The notes below the pieces were generated by a model. The model saw only the letters and a program-made list of their open reading frames with translations, was not told where the DNA came from and did no database searches. DNA of 64,000 nucleotides from Scolanthus callimorphus (taxonomy: Eukaryota; Cnidaria; Anthozoa; Actiniaria; Edwardsiidae). Where the stretch lies: positions 7,469,912-7,533,911 of the forward strand of contig CM066920.1 in the NCBI GenBank assembly GCA_033964015.1. Direction: 5' to 3'. Each line of letters starts with the position of its first letter. Position 1 is the first letter of the stretch. This document shows, piece by piece, positions 13,101-22,843 of the stretch. The translations under genes were made by a program, and so were the position numbers.

Positions 13101-16100
13101 AGTGCTAATAATAATTGTGAAAACGAAATTAACTATTTTGGTTAATTACTTCGTAAACAAAACTGTTTTCTTTAGCATCTTGCATTTTCATGTGTGAATA
13201 TTTCATAGAGATGAAAATGTACAAACTGGATTTAGGAAGGATTCCCTTTCGCAAACAAAGATTATCGAAAACTTCTGGCCATTCTTTTCCATTCCAAGGG
13301 AATGGGAACTAAGGTTGCGCAATCAACTGCGCACCACCAAAACATATTACTCGGACGCATCCTTGTCATTCAAGGGGTGATTAATAATTCATAGGCTTCA
13401 CGGTAGAACGAACCTACATATGCCATGTTGCTTCGTCCAATTGTTTATGCCTATGAATTATTAATCACCTCAGCTGTGAGTATCCCATTTTGCCACGACC
13501 TTCTCGTATCCAGAGCACCCTAGCTCGTCACCCATTCTCGTACCCAGAGCTCCCCGGCTGGTCTCCTCGCAGGGTAGGCTCTGGTGACATCCATTTGAGG
13601 ACCTTTGCTGATTGGCTGGTTTTGAACGTTGGTGCATGCGCAGAAAGATCTTTCTCTCAACGGCTCTGTATCACATCTCGCGCATGCGTCAGTGGCTGTC
13701 ACCACAGCCTCCCCCGCGAGGTGACGAGACGGGCAGCTCTGTGTAAGAGAATGCTCGTCACCTGATTCTGGTAACAGCCACTAACGCATGCGCGAGATTT
13801 GATACAGCCTAGCCACATTCTCGTACCTAGAGCCCGTCCTCTTTTGGTCAGAGGCGAGATTCGGGTCTCTGGGGGAATCCAATTTGTGAGCATGCGCGGT
13901 AGATCAAGTACATAACGAACTTGCATACGACCTTTCAAACCGGAAACCCAGAAAAGATGACGGGCTCTGGGTACGAGACTAATCCAGCGCCGTTGAAAGC
14001 AAGAACTCGCTGCGCATGTACCAACGTTTAAAATCAGCCAATCAGCAAAGGGCCTCAAATAGCTGTAACGAGAGCTTACGTCGCGATTATTCTCGAACCC
14101 AGAGTTCCCCGGCTCGTAACCTCACGGGGTAGGCTCTGGTGACAGCCACTGACGCATGCGCGAGATTTAATACAGAGCCGCTGAGAGAAGGACCTTTAAG
14201 CGCATGCTCCGACCCTCAAAATCAGCCAATCAGCGACGGCCCTCAAATGGATGTCCTTAGAGCCTCCCCTGTGAGCAGACGAGCCGGGGTACGAGCTCTG
14301 GGTACGAGAATGACGTCGCGTAACGAGTCGGGGAGCTCCCCCATGCGCAGAAAATACACGGACTCTGGGAATGAGATTGTGGTTCTTCTATGATTGGCTG
14401 ATTTTGAACTTGGGGCGTGCGTAGAAATTTTTACTCTCACAACTCTGTATCAGTTCTCGCGCATGCGTCAGTGGTTGTTACTAGAGCCTCAACCTGATGG
14501 TTACGAGCCGGGGAGCTCTGGGTACGAGAATATGACGTACTAAGATAATGAATCAGGGTTCCAAATCTTTGAGACCCCTAAATTGCCAGGACTTTCGAAG
14601 ACCAGGGTGTTAAAACACATTCAGAATTTATATACTATCATGTTGGAAAACACAAGCTCAAATTCTTGAACAAACCTAGACCTTTTGCACTTCTTTAGTA
14701 TAGAAAAGGTTTTTCCCTTACTTTTCATGACTTTTGTAGTTTTAAGTTAAAAATCCATGATTTTTCCAGGCCTTGACAGGAAAATCTAAATTCCACGACT
14801 TTCAAGGTTTTCGAGGACCAGTTGGAACCCTGTAAAGCCGGGAATGCAATTTTATGCTAAAATGTTCGGTGGGGGGAGGTACCTTGCTTTAGAACACCCA
14901 TCCTCCCCTCCTGGACATTTTGTGAATGAAAAACGTTCGGATTTTACTACAAAAGGCCTCCTTTCCCTGTCTTTCGGTCCACAAGGCCGATTTCCAAAAT
15001 GCGCTTTCCCCTGCAATTAAAACCATTTTTGTACTTATCAATTGCAGAGGAAGATGAAGACACGTTCTTAGAAGCCCTTGGTGGCTTTGTCTTCAAAACA
15101 TGCTTGGACCAGCCCCAAGGCAAGATCCTTTACTCGCTTGGCAGCACCCTTTGTGACTTCCTCAACGGCCTGGACAACTTTGTCGAGATTTTCATCCAAG
15201 CGAATGAAAGTTTCAAGGATGCTAAACCGCCCTCCTTTCGTTGCACCGTAGAGAATCATGGGAGGAAGCTTGAACTTCATTATTTTTCAAGCAGATACGG
15301 TTGGGAACCCTGTGTAATCGGGTAGTCAAATCCGCTGCGGAAGTTCTTTTTAAACGGAACATCCAAATGCGAATCAAGGAATCTGAGAGAACGCAAAAGG
15401 AGAGTGGAAATGTTATATTTGAAATCTGGGAAAGCTGTAGAAGACTCACGAGGCAGGACTCATTGGCTGGAAAAAAGAAACTTCATTCAAATTCGCCACA
15501 AGATTTAAAAATTAGCGTCCCAACTTTATGTTCGGCATTTCCATTTCATGTTATATTCGATAAAAAACTCGAAATTAAGCAAATGGGATCGGCGTTGTTA
15601 AGACTTATTGGAACTGCACTTGTGACTCACGGACGAAGCTTGAGTACGTATTTTGAACTTGAAAGGCCTGATATTAGCCTTACGTATAGTTCTATATTAT
15701 ACAGAATCAACGGTTCATTCTTCGTGATCCTTAAATCTCCCGCTCAAAAGGACGCACGAGGGAAGAAAATAACTCTTATGGAGCTAAAAGGACAGATGAT
15801 TCACCTCCCTGAATCGAACTGCATCTTATTTCTCGCGTCGCCGCTTGTTAAGAACTTGGAGCAAGTGAAAGGGCGTGGGCTTTTCTTGAGCGACATTCCA
15901 ATTCACGACGCGACGCGTGACTTGATTCTCGTAAGTGAACAGGCCAACGCTCAAGATGGACTCAAGAAAAGAATGGAGCAAATACAGAAAGAGCTCGAAC
16001 AAGCTTCGGGTGATCTTGAAGAAGAAAAGAAGAAGACAGAGGATCTTTTGTTCTCGATATTTCCTCACGATGTTGCAAATAAACTTATAAATAAACATCC

Positions 16101-18888
16101 TATTCCCGCGCGGTTTATACAGAATGTGACCATGTTGTTTAGCGACATAGTGGGGTTCACCTCTATCTGCGGGAATTGCACGGCTATGGACGTTGTTGAA
16201 ATGTTAAAGAGCTTGTACACCAAGTTTGATAAACTCTGCGGAGAGCTAGACTTGTACAAGGTAAGGAACTAAATTGATTAAAATAATGAACCATTACAGC
16301 TATAAGCGCGCGCCCACTCTTCGGTTAGGAAATGTAACACAATAACATCACAACTACTAGGATTCAGGGACATTGCTACCATATGGTCGCCAATGGCGAC
16401 TGAATTTGGGGGTTTGGCGACCAGAATGTTAGAGCTAGTCGTCAAATGGCACCCCATCTTTCTAAGTTCGGCTGAGATCCACGTTTACGTGGCGACTAAA
16501 TATTGCTTTTTGGCGACTAAAAATTGTTGAATTGGTCGCCAATGGCACCTAGCGAAAAAAGTTAAAGTCGGGCAGGCATGCATACTAGGCAAAGGCACGT
16601 CCTTGTCGTGGATTTATGTACGTAGACGCACTTATTCGCATAAGGCGCAACAAAACACACGGCGTTACATTTGTCACGCAAACAATGTTTGTTTGTTTTT
16701 TAAACCTTATGACGAGGCTGTCGCACATTGAATAAAGGTGCCTATGGACCCACGAGGATTTCATATGCGCGACAAGCGCAAAGCGTGACAAGAGTGAAAC
16801 GCAAAATAGGCCTTAGTGGTTTACGGCTACGTGTCCAGAAAAGGAGCAGTTCTGCTCGACTGACTTGCTTACTTCTTGGAAACAAAGCAACACAAGTTGC
16901 CGAGCGAAAATTTAACCAGGAACCACGTGCAAGTTTTGTGTGCCTATTTTTTTTCATACCCGCAGCTCAGCGGCTAGAGATGAAAACAAATTGTCGTACG
17001 AAAATCTTGTCGCATAGGCTCCCCTAGAGGTCGCAATAATGGGCACTACTTTGCGAGGGCTGGGAAATCTGCTGTAATGCCTTTCCTTTCCAAACGGTAA
17101 TTACGAGGGCGGGCAATGATCATTGCAATCAATGAATATGTATTTCTTTCAGGTGGAGACGATCGGCGACGCGTACGTTGTAGCTGGTGGGGTACAGAAT
17201 AACTGTGGGACAGCAGAAGATGCCTATAAAGTGGCCCTGATGGCCATCGGCATGATCGACTCGATTATTAATGTCCTATCCCCCGAGGGCGTGCCGCTCA
17301 AGGTACGCGGCATGCATATTAACTTGTAGGTTAGATAATGGACAGGGATCCAATCGAAGGCATAACATGCATTTACACTCCTAAGCACCGAGCTTCCCAA
17401 CAATTCACAACTGACCAATCAGGAGCGAGACAAATCCAAAACTGACCAATCAGGAGCACGACAAATTCACAACTGACCAATCAGGAGCGAGACAAATAGT
17501 ATGTCGCCTTCTGTCCTTCCGTTCGGGGTGCACCTAGCCTGCGCAGCAAGCGTTGCCTGTGGGATTCAGAGGTCAGAGAAACGTGCGAGCAATTTTTTGG
17601 CCGCGCGGCGAAGTCATCGAAATTCTCTCGTACTTCTTTTCTCTGACCCTAAAATCCCACGGAAACGCTTTCTACGCAGGCTAGGGCGCCCCATATCTCT
17701 TCTCTTCCTCCCCTATCTCTCGCGCGTTCCTCCCTCTACCTCTACTTCTCTACCTCTACTTCTCTACCAGTAGGTACTAACATACTTACATTTGTATCAG
17801 ATGCGAGTTGGCATCCATACCGGATCCGTGTTGTCTGGAGTTGTTGGCACCAAGATGCCTCGCTATTGTTTGTTTGGACACGATGTCACCCTGGCAAACA
17901 AGATGGAGTCGGAGAGTGAAGCTGGGAAGATCAACATCAGCCCTGTCACATACAAGTAAGGGTTTTCTTATAGATTTCAGAGAAGGAAGAGAACTGGAAA
18001 GCAGTCCATTTGCAAGGGCAGAACCAGGAAATATCAAACGGCGAGGCCGCAAGCGAAAAAAGGAAAACTTGAATTTTTTCGCCAAATACAAATACAAAAT
18101 AAAAAGAAAACAAAGAAAGAAAACAAAATATCGCGCACCCCCTCGCCCTCTTAATCCTCCAATGATTAAGAGGAGAGGGGTCGAAACCTAAGGACTATAG
18201 GGGAGAGCAAGAATTCACCCCTTTATAAAAAGTGGGATGAGACCTTTATTTGAAAGCCAGAGAGTGAACGACGCCGACTATAAGAATCTCCTTTCATCCT
18301 CTAGCCAGTAGCAAACGAACTGCAGACGGTCTTAGCCATGGCTGTTATGTTAGCTCTGAATCGTCGTCTGAGATATTCGGATATCCACTAGGGCTTTGCT
18401 GCTAGCAAAATTGTTGCGCGCGGCAATAGACCTCCTCGGCTTGGGCGTAATGTTTTCCCATTTCAGATCACGTGGCATTCCTATGAGTATTCTCTCTTTC
18501 TTTTTCTGCTACGCACCGAAGGATATAGGAATATGGAAGCATTCCAAACAAAGAAAGAATACTCATGGGAATGCCACGTGATCTGAAATGGGCAAAACAT
18601 TACGCCCAAGCCGAGGAGGTCTATTCACCTCCATCCGCACGCAACGAATTTTTTCGCGCTCTTTTTGTCCGCCGCCGCTCTTTTTGGGTCTCCTACGATA
18701 GCACAAGAATCAACCAGCACTTTTGTTCTTGTCTCAGGCTCATCTGCGACCGGAATGACTTGATGTTCATGGCGCGACCAAGAAGTGCTCTTCCCGACGG
18801 GTTTAGTCGTGACATCGATGATACGTGCTACTTCTTGGTGAAGAAGCCACCCTCTCAGAAACTAGAGCAGTCTTTATGGAAAGACTAG
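4179..18888 (+). CDS. GUCY1A: Soluble guanylate cyclase alpha subunit, 7 exons, one clear frameshift and a possible second
   Basis: Alpha subunit of the cytosolic NO-activated guanylate cyclase (GTP to cGMP), acting as a heterodimer with beta. Exons: 4179-4181 (ATG only), 4671-4744, 4854-5007, 15048-16260, 17153-17302, 17801-17955, 18738-18888 (TAG). All introns are GT-AG and phases agree. About 633 residues after correcting two lost bases, near the beta length and lacking the long N-terminal extension of vertebrate alphas. Domain order: HNOB (~1-190), HNOBA (PAS-like, begins [13 protein letters not shown]), signalling coiled coil (from [15 protein letters not shown]), cyclase catalytic domain. 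The alpha identity rests on [26 protein letters not shown], and [14 protein letters not shown]. Metal-ligand Asp444 and Asp488 are 44 residues apart, as in human alpha1. The heme histidine is replaced by Val (LDNFVEIF), normal for alpha. Exon 4 is one base short at 15320-15322. Exon 3 is uncertain: the strong acceptor at 4853 needs one extra base near 4931-4933, while a weak acceptor (exon 4922-5007) does not. Confidence 0.87.
7190..7262. repeat. Dispersed repeat end (GAGTCAATAGCCCATTCG type)
   Basis: A short block reading GTCAATAGCCCATTCG, then TTCGGCCTC, then GAGGAATAATTGTTAA also occurs near 19358-19402. The two copies share the order of these motifs. They look like one end of a dispersed transposon-like family. 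The rest of the element was not identified. Confidence 0.45.
7264..7663. mobile_element. Long-palindrome MITE, copy 1
   Basis: The core 7385-7564 folds back on itself: GGCGAATCGGTTGCAACGAG on the left pairs with CGGTCGCGTTTCAACCGATT plus TGCC on the right, and the CACTATATTTTTGG and AAAATACAGTG segments pair around the centre. The flanking ~100 bases on each side match a second copy at 58249-58649. The outer ends of this copy are degraded (GATGAAGTCATAA against TTATGACGTCCC), so it is older. No coding capacity. Confidence 0.75.
9318..9800. repeat. Dispersed repeat fragments with ATTCTGCGAAC edges
   Basis: Motifs shared with 10690-10830 and 20868-21160 are ATTCTGCGAAC or its complement GTTCGCAGAAT, GAAGCCAAACC, AAAGCCTGCGT followed by AAATCACCCAGAG, and TTTCTCAGTTTCGTTTG-like stretches. 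These occur in comparable order around 9680-9745 and 21040-21140, so they are copies of one degenerate family. No protein-coding remnant is evident. Confidence 0.5.
13376..13469. repeat. Short inverted-repeat element (20-bp arms)
   Basis: GGTGATTAATAATTCATAGG at the left is the reverse complement of CCTATGAATTATTAATCACC at the right, leaving about 50 bases between. This is the typical size of a small MITE or foldback element. It abuts the GC-rich repeat cluster that starts near 13490. Confidence 0.7.
13490..14540. repeat. Cluster of GC-rich repeats in both orientations
   Basis: The phrase TCTCGTACCCAGAGC occurs with small changes near 13503, 13532, 13819 and 14087, and in reverse complement near 13957, 14286 and 14510. 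A second phrase, GACGCATGCGCGAGAT, occurs near 13786 and 14152 and inverted near 13677 and 14457. CAATCAGC and CAAAATCAGCCAATCAGC segments are also repeated. This is an array of several copies of one short element in alternating orientation. Open frames on both strands here are by-products of the repeats. Confidence 0.75.
14554..14831. mobile_element. Possible hAT-like MITE remnant
   Basis: The left edge reads CAGGGTTCCAA and the right edge TTGGAACCCTG, and both contain AGGACTTTCGA or ACTTTCAAGG-type sequence. CAGGG termini recall the well-bounded elements at 51526 and 54565. No target-site duplication could be matched, so the limits are uncertain. Confidence 0.4.
17403..17495. repeat. 31-bp tandem repeat, three units, in alpha intron 5
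   Basis: The core ACTGACCAATCAGGAGC followed by GAGACAAAT or CACGACAAAT is repeated three times head to tail with a 31-base period and very few differences. It lies in the intron between exons 5 and 6 of the alpha cyclase. A short pyrimidine repeat (CTCTACTTCTCTAC) follows near 17735-17768, just before exon 6. Confidence 0.75.
18425..18625. mobile_element. Inverted-repeat MITE, family AGACCTCCTCGG, copy 1
   Basis: The left arm begins AATAGACCTCCTCGGCTTGG and continues through TTTCAGATCACGTGGCATTC. The right arm is its near-perfect reverse complement, ending CCAAGCCGAGGAGGTCTATT. Arms are about 70 bases and the loop contains CTGCTACGCACCGAAGGA. A diverged copy with the same arms and loop phrase is at 31829-32070. 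This copy sits in the last alpha-cyclase intron, about 110 bases before the final exon. Confidence 0.85.
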
Positions 18889-19141
18889 AAGAGAACAGAA
18901 TAAAGCGAAAAACATCCCCAGATGCTCCTAGCTGGGACACTACAAAATTCTGCAAAGATACGGATGAGACTGTGAAAGGTTTAGTTCCGAGAGACGATTC
19001 TTTCCTTGATGATAGGAACGGGAACAATATGACGAGTATTCCAGAGTGTCGGCGTTCGTGCTCGCGCTTGGTTTTCAAGGAAACGTCAGTGTAGGAAGAA
19101 TAAGGCGAGCACAGGAGGCTACGGGCGAGGCTATCAGTCAT

Positions 19142-19326
19142 TAGTCAAATCGTACTAGTGGTCTATTATCAATGCTGCGTTCTGATAGGTTGAGCTACTA
19201 ATAGGCCATAAGGTTATAGCCAATTAGTAGCGAAAGGTGTCGGATTTGAAAGCCAGAAAATGGCAAATGACCAGACCAGGAAACGTTTTTGGCTATACAA
19301 ATTGACCTACTAGCGTGATTTGACTA
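19142..19326. mobile_element. MITE with ~24-bp terminal inverted repeats (TAGTCAAATC)
   Basis: The left end TAGTCAAATCGTACTAGTGG matches the reverse complement of the right end, which ends ACTAGCGTGATTTGACTA, with three or four differences. Length is 185 bases with no coding capacity. A possible TA flank is present on the left only. Confidence 0.7.
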
Positions 19327-20438
19327 AAACAATTATTCCTCTCGCCCTCATGGCCTCTGAGTCAATAGTCCATTCGGCCTTCGGTCTCGAGGAATAATTG
19401 TTAATGAGATCACGCATCCTTGTTTTGTGCCAAAAATAGAACTGATTTCTTTTGCACTTCCGCGTCCCATTTTCAGTAGATCATACAGTTGCATTTTATC
19501 TCATTCTAAATTTAAAATATTTAAAAAACGGCAATATAGAAATGAGTTTCTTTTTTTAGCACAAAACGAGCAACGCTATCTCGTATACTTCGAGTTACTG
19601 GATACGCCTCCCCGTAACGGACTCCTGGTAGAATGGTAGAGGAAGCAGAAAAGGTTTATCTATGAACAATTTCTATAAAAGTAACAAACCTAAAAGTGAC
19701 GCCAAAGCAAACTTAACCTACTGAGAAGATAAGTGAAAGAAAGGAAAAGAAATGTTAGGAGTTTTACAAAAAGAGAACAAATGTACATACTACTAAAACA
19801 CCATATCCTCCTCTTGTGAACGAGTGAAAATATACACGAAACATATTTCCAGAAAGAATTGTACATATATTGTAGTGCGATCAGTAAAGTTCAATGTTAT
19901 TATATTTTGACGGCCATTTTTTGGATGTTAGCAGTAGGAATTTAACTAGCCCCATCCCTTCCTTTTGGGGGGTGGTCCTCGGGTAAAATGAAAAGGTCCC
20001 CGAAGGGTGAATCGATTGCTGAGTGCGCACTCTGATTGACCTCTGATAATGGTAAGTCGTGTATACACTTGGATCGGTCGCGACCACTTTTAAGTTATTT
20101 AAATCAATCTAAACGCATCGATGGCGAGTCGAAAACATTGCAAGTTGCAACGGGGATGTCGCACGCTCGGAATTTGTCTCGCAACGTTGCAAAAATAGAA
20201 ATCCGATCTACTTTTTTTACAACTCACAACGCAATATTTTGCTGCGTTGCCAGGGTATCACACGCGCAATTTTCGCTGCAACTGGCAACAAATATTGCGT
20301 TGCGAGATGCAGGAAAAATTGCATCGTGTAGCCTTAAATGTAGACAGCATTGTTACACTGCCACAACAACTAGGTACGGGAAAGCAATTAATTTCGCTCT
20401 TCACGCTTGCACGCAAAATTCAAGGTGCTCAAAGTGCG

Positions 20439-20865
20439 ATTTCTGTTACACCAGTCAAACCTTCTAAGCCAATCAGATATTGCGATTTATTATATAAACA
20501 CCAATGAAATACCAGGTGATCTCCCGCGCGAAAACTTGATATCTTCACACGTGAAAATATCATGTTATTTTCACATGTGAAAATATCACACTTGCCTTTG
20601 ATGAATGCTCGATTTTTAAGATTAACTCAAATAAAATTTGAATTTGGTATTTCATTGATGTTTATATAATAAACAGAACATTACATGACCGCTTGGAGAT
20701 ACGAATTTTATCTTCTCGTGTTAGAAATTTATCTCACTCGTTCGCTGCGCTCACTCGTGAGATAAATTTTCAACACTCGAAGATAAAATTCGTATCTCCG
20801 CGCGGCCATGTAATATCCTCTATTTCTGTTACACCAGTCAAACCTTCTAAGCCAATCAGATATTG
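20439..20865. repeat. Exact 44-bp direct repeats flanking two nested palindromes
   Basis: Bases 20439-20482 are identical to 20822-20865 (they begin ATTTCTGTTACACCAG and end CAATCAGATATTG). Between them is an inverted repeat whose arms near 20486-20513 and 20644-20672 contain TATATAAACACCAATGAAAT and its complement. A stronger palindrome follows at 20681-20813, with arms starting TTACATGACC and containing GGAGATACGAATTTTATCTT. The GATATC and TTTTCACATGTGAAAATATC repeats lie inside the first element. The 44-bp copies are too long for a usual target-site duplication. Confidence 0.8.
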
Positions 20866-22843
20866 TCTTGGTTCGCCTAAGGTTTTCGATTTTCAAAATT
20901 CTGCGAGCTTCTACTTTTGGGACGTTTTGGCGTCCGCTCATCAAACCAGGCGCATGTATTTTTTCTCAGTTTCGTTTGTATTTTATGTTGGGAAATTTGG
21001 TTTTGAAGCCTAGCCAGTCCTTATTAGTTCAAAAAACCTCTCAAAGCCTGCGTGAAATCACCCAGAGCTGTTCACCCATTTGATTGACGGAAGCCAAACC
21101 GTGGTTTGTTGTCAGGCGTAGAGTTCGCAGAATTATGAAAATTGCAGTAACCAAAATGGTAAGGGAAAGTGCTTGAAGATAAAGGGTGCAAAAACACTAT
21201 GAACTTCCGATTATCATCCCCGATCAAAATATTATGGTAGCACAACAAAGGGTGAACTCTGGACTGCGATACCGGTTCTTCGCGTGACATCCGAGAGAAC
21301 AAGACCCTCGTGAAACAATTAATTTTCCTATTACGTTCGCACCCCTATCGATTTGTGTTTTTAAATAAGAGCAATGAAGAATACACAAGGCACGAAAGTC
21401 CCTGAGGGGGACAGACACTAGCAGTGAACTATGACTGGCTGAATAACTAACCTCGATTGATTTAGCATTCTTTGGGCCAACCCTTCGGCCGAAATCCCAA
21501 ATAGGAATGAAAGGCGAAAATTACCAAGACCATAACAACCAGCTGCTAGCAGTGTATTAATTAAGGAGGCCATAGGGGCGAAAGAGGTGCTTTCCTTTTG
21601 CAGTCACTCATTAGCTCACATCATGAGTAAAGCTTATTTGCCGCGCTCACAGCTGTTATTTTCGTGCCGCCATTTCGACAACACCATGCTAAAACATAAC
21701 TACCATCATGTAGGCTTTAAAACTGTATAAAAAGTGCTTGGGATGGGAGACAAATTTAGAGGCACCGAAATACGGCAGGGAAAATTTCTGATAAAGTGCG
21801 ACGCCATTCGCGAACATGTTTTTTCGCGCGCGTGTTATTTTCCCCCGACAAAAAAATTCTGAAACACCACGAAAATACGAAAGCGGCCTCTTCTCGCAGA
21901 GTTAAGGAAAGTCCAACCTGGACAGACTTTACGGGGCAATTTTGGAAAATCTTGGATAGAAAACACCTGGGATTTCGAGGTCGCACCACACCCGGCCGCT
22001 AGAATCGTCCCTAAAAGGAACCGCGAAGAATGAACGAGCAAGTGTCCAGGAAAAAAGATGACCGAGCTAATATAACGGGTAAACAAAGTTTCACAAACCC
22101 CTTACTACCCATGCGAAACACAACTTTACATTTGTATTTTCTTAAGCACATAATAAAAAATCAAATCTTCCTTCCTTAAAAGCCGTGCTAATCAGTAAAT
22201 TAACAGCAGGTGACCCGTTCATCAAGAACAACCAAAAACAGAGTATAACATGTTAATTATTGTTGTATATTTGTATTACTAAGTATTTTTTTTCTTGCAA
22301 AAGCACAAGTTTAAAAAAAGTCTTCTATATTTTATAGGAAGTAAAATGTCTGAACGATTTAGGGTAAACATTTTGAATTTGTTATCATATAACAAGTCTA
22401 ACCACATGGAAATTAAATATTACGGATGGAGAAAATCGATTTCTACTTTAACGCTGTGCTTACAATATTCCGCGTCTGTTAGCCAATATTTCTAAGGGAT
22501 ATTTTTTGTGTTTTAAGTGAAGGCTTGTCGGAACGACTGTTTTAGAAATTTAATGTACCATTGACTAAAATAGTGAAGTACACTATGTCACATAACCGCC
22601 AAAGGCAAAATCCGGCATAATCTCCATATTGATAAATAACCCCACTGCCCGATCCAATCAGTAACTGCAAACAATAAAATTTCGGAATTTGAAAAGGCAT
22701 CCGGTTTCACTGTACTCAAGCGGACGCCGTTCAGCGCGCCTCCAAAGACTCTCTCGTAAATACTGAAGTAGAAACGCGTTTATAAGCACTTGAACTCCGA
22801 TCTTTCGGATACAAGAAGGCTGAGGAAACAGGAAACCTGAACA

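Larger units (their letters stand above)
5008..15047 (+). other. Alpha-cyclase intron 3 (~10 kb), repeat-filled
   Basis: This phase-1 intron separates the HNOB N-terminal exons from the large central exon. The matching intron in the third cyclase gene is under 300 bp and in the second about 1.5 kb, so this one has expanded. It holds a long-palindrome MITE (7264-7663), fragments of a dispersed family whose edges read ATTCTGCGAAC (about 9320-9800 and 10690-10830), a short inverted repeat (13376-13469), a cluster of GC-rich repeats (13490-14540) and a possible hAT-like remnant (14554-14831). Nothing recognisable was seen in 5008-7190 or 10900-13370. No nested gene was found. Confidence 0.7.
18889..22843. 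other. Intergenic region between alpha and divergent beta cyclase genes
   Basis: No exon recognised. An AATAAA at 18899-18904 lies only 10 bases past the alpha stop codon; no better polyadenylation signal was found nearby. An open frame (18825-19094) overlaps the last exon in another frame and runs past the stop, but has no recognised motif. The region holds a MITE (19142-19326), a repeat end (19358-19402), GTTGC-rich repeats (20110-20320), nested palindromes between exact 44-bp direct repeats (20439-20865) and a dispersed repeat (20868-21160). Nothing recognisable was seen from 21200 to 22800. The bases just before 22844 presumably hold the next gene's 5' UTR. Confidence 0.6.

Noticed and set aside
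13490..14440. Several 60-120 codon open frames on both strands
   Set aside because: They lie wholly within the GC-richer repeat array and share repeated peptide pieces; stop-poor repeats explain them.
15048..15325. Loss of the heme histidine in the first cyclase as a sign of altered sensing
   Set aside because: The protein is an alpha subunit by all other features, and alpha subunits normally lack this residue.
16360..16560. GTCGCCAATGGCGAC repeats in alpha intron 4
   Set aside because: Several inverted GGTCGCCAATGG-like words occur, but no element boundaries or target duplication could be defined.
18825..19094. Open frame overlapping and extending past the last alpha exon
   Set aside because: The spliced frame gives the conserved alpha C-terminus ([11 protein letters not shown]) and a stop at 18888. 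The other frame has no motif, though a further frameshift cannot be excluded.
20439..20865. CRISPR-like spaced repeats
   Set aside because: Only two copies of the 44-bp repeat exist and the spacer is a palindromic element; the genome is eukaryotic.
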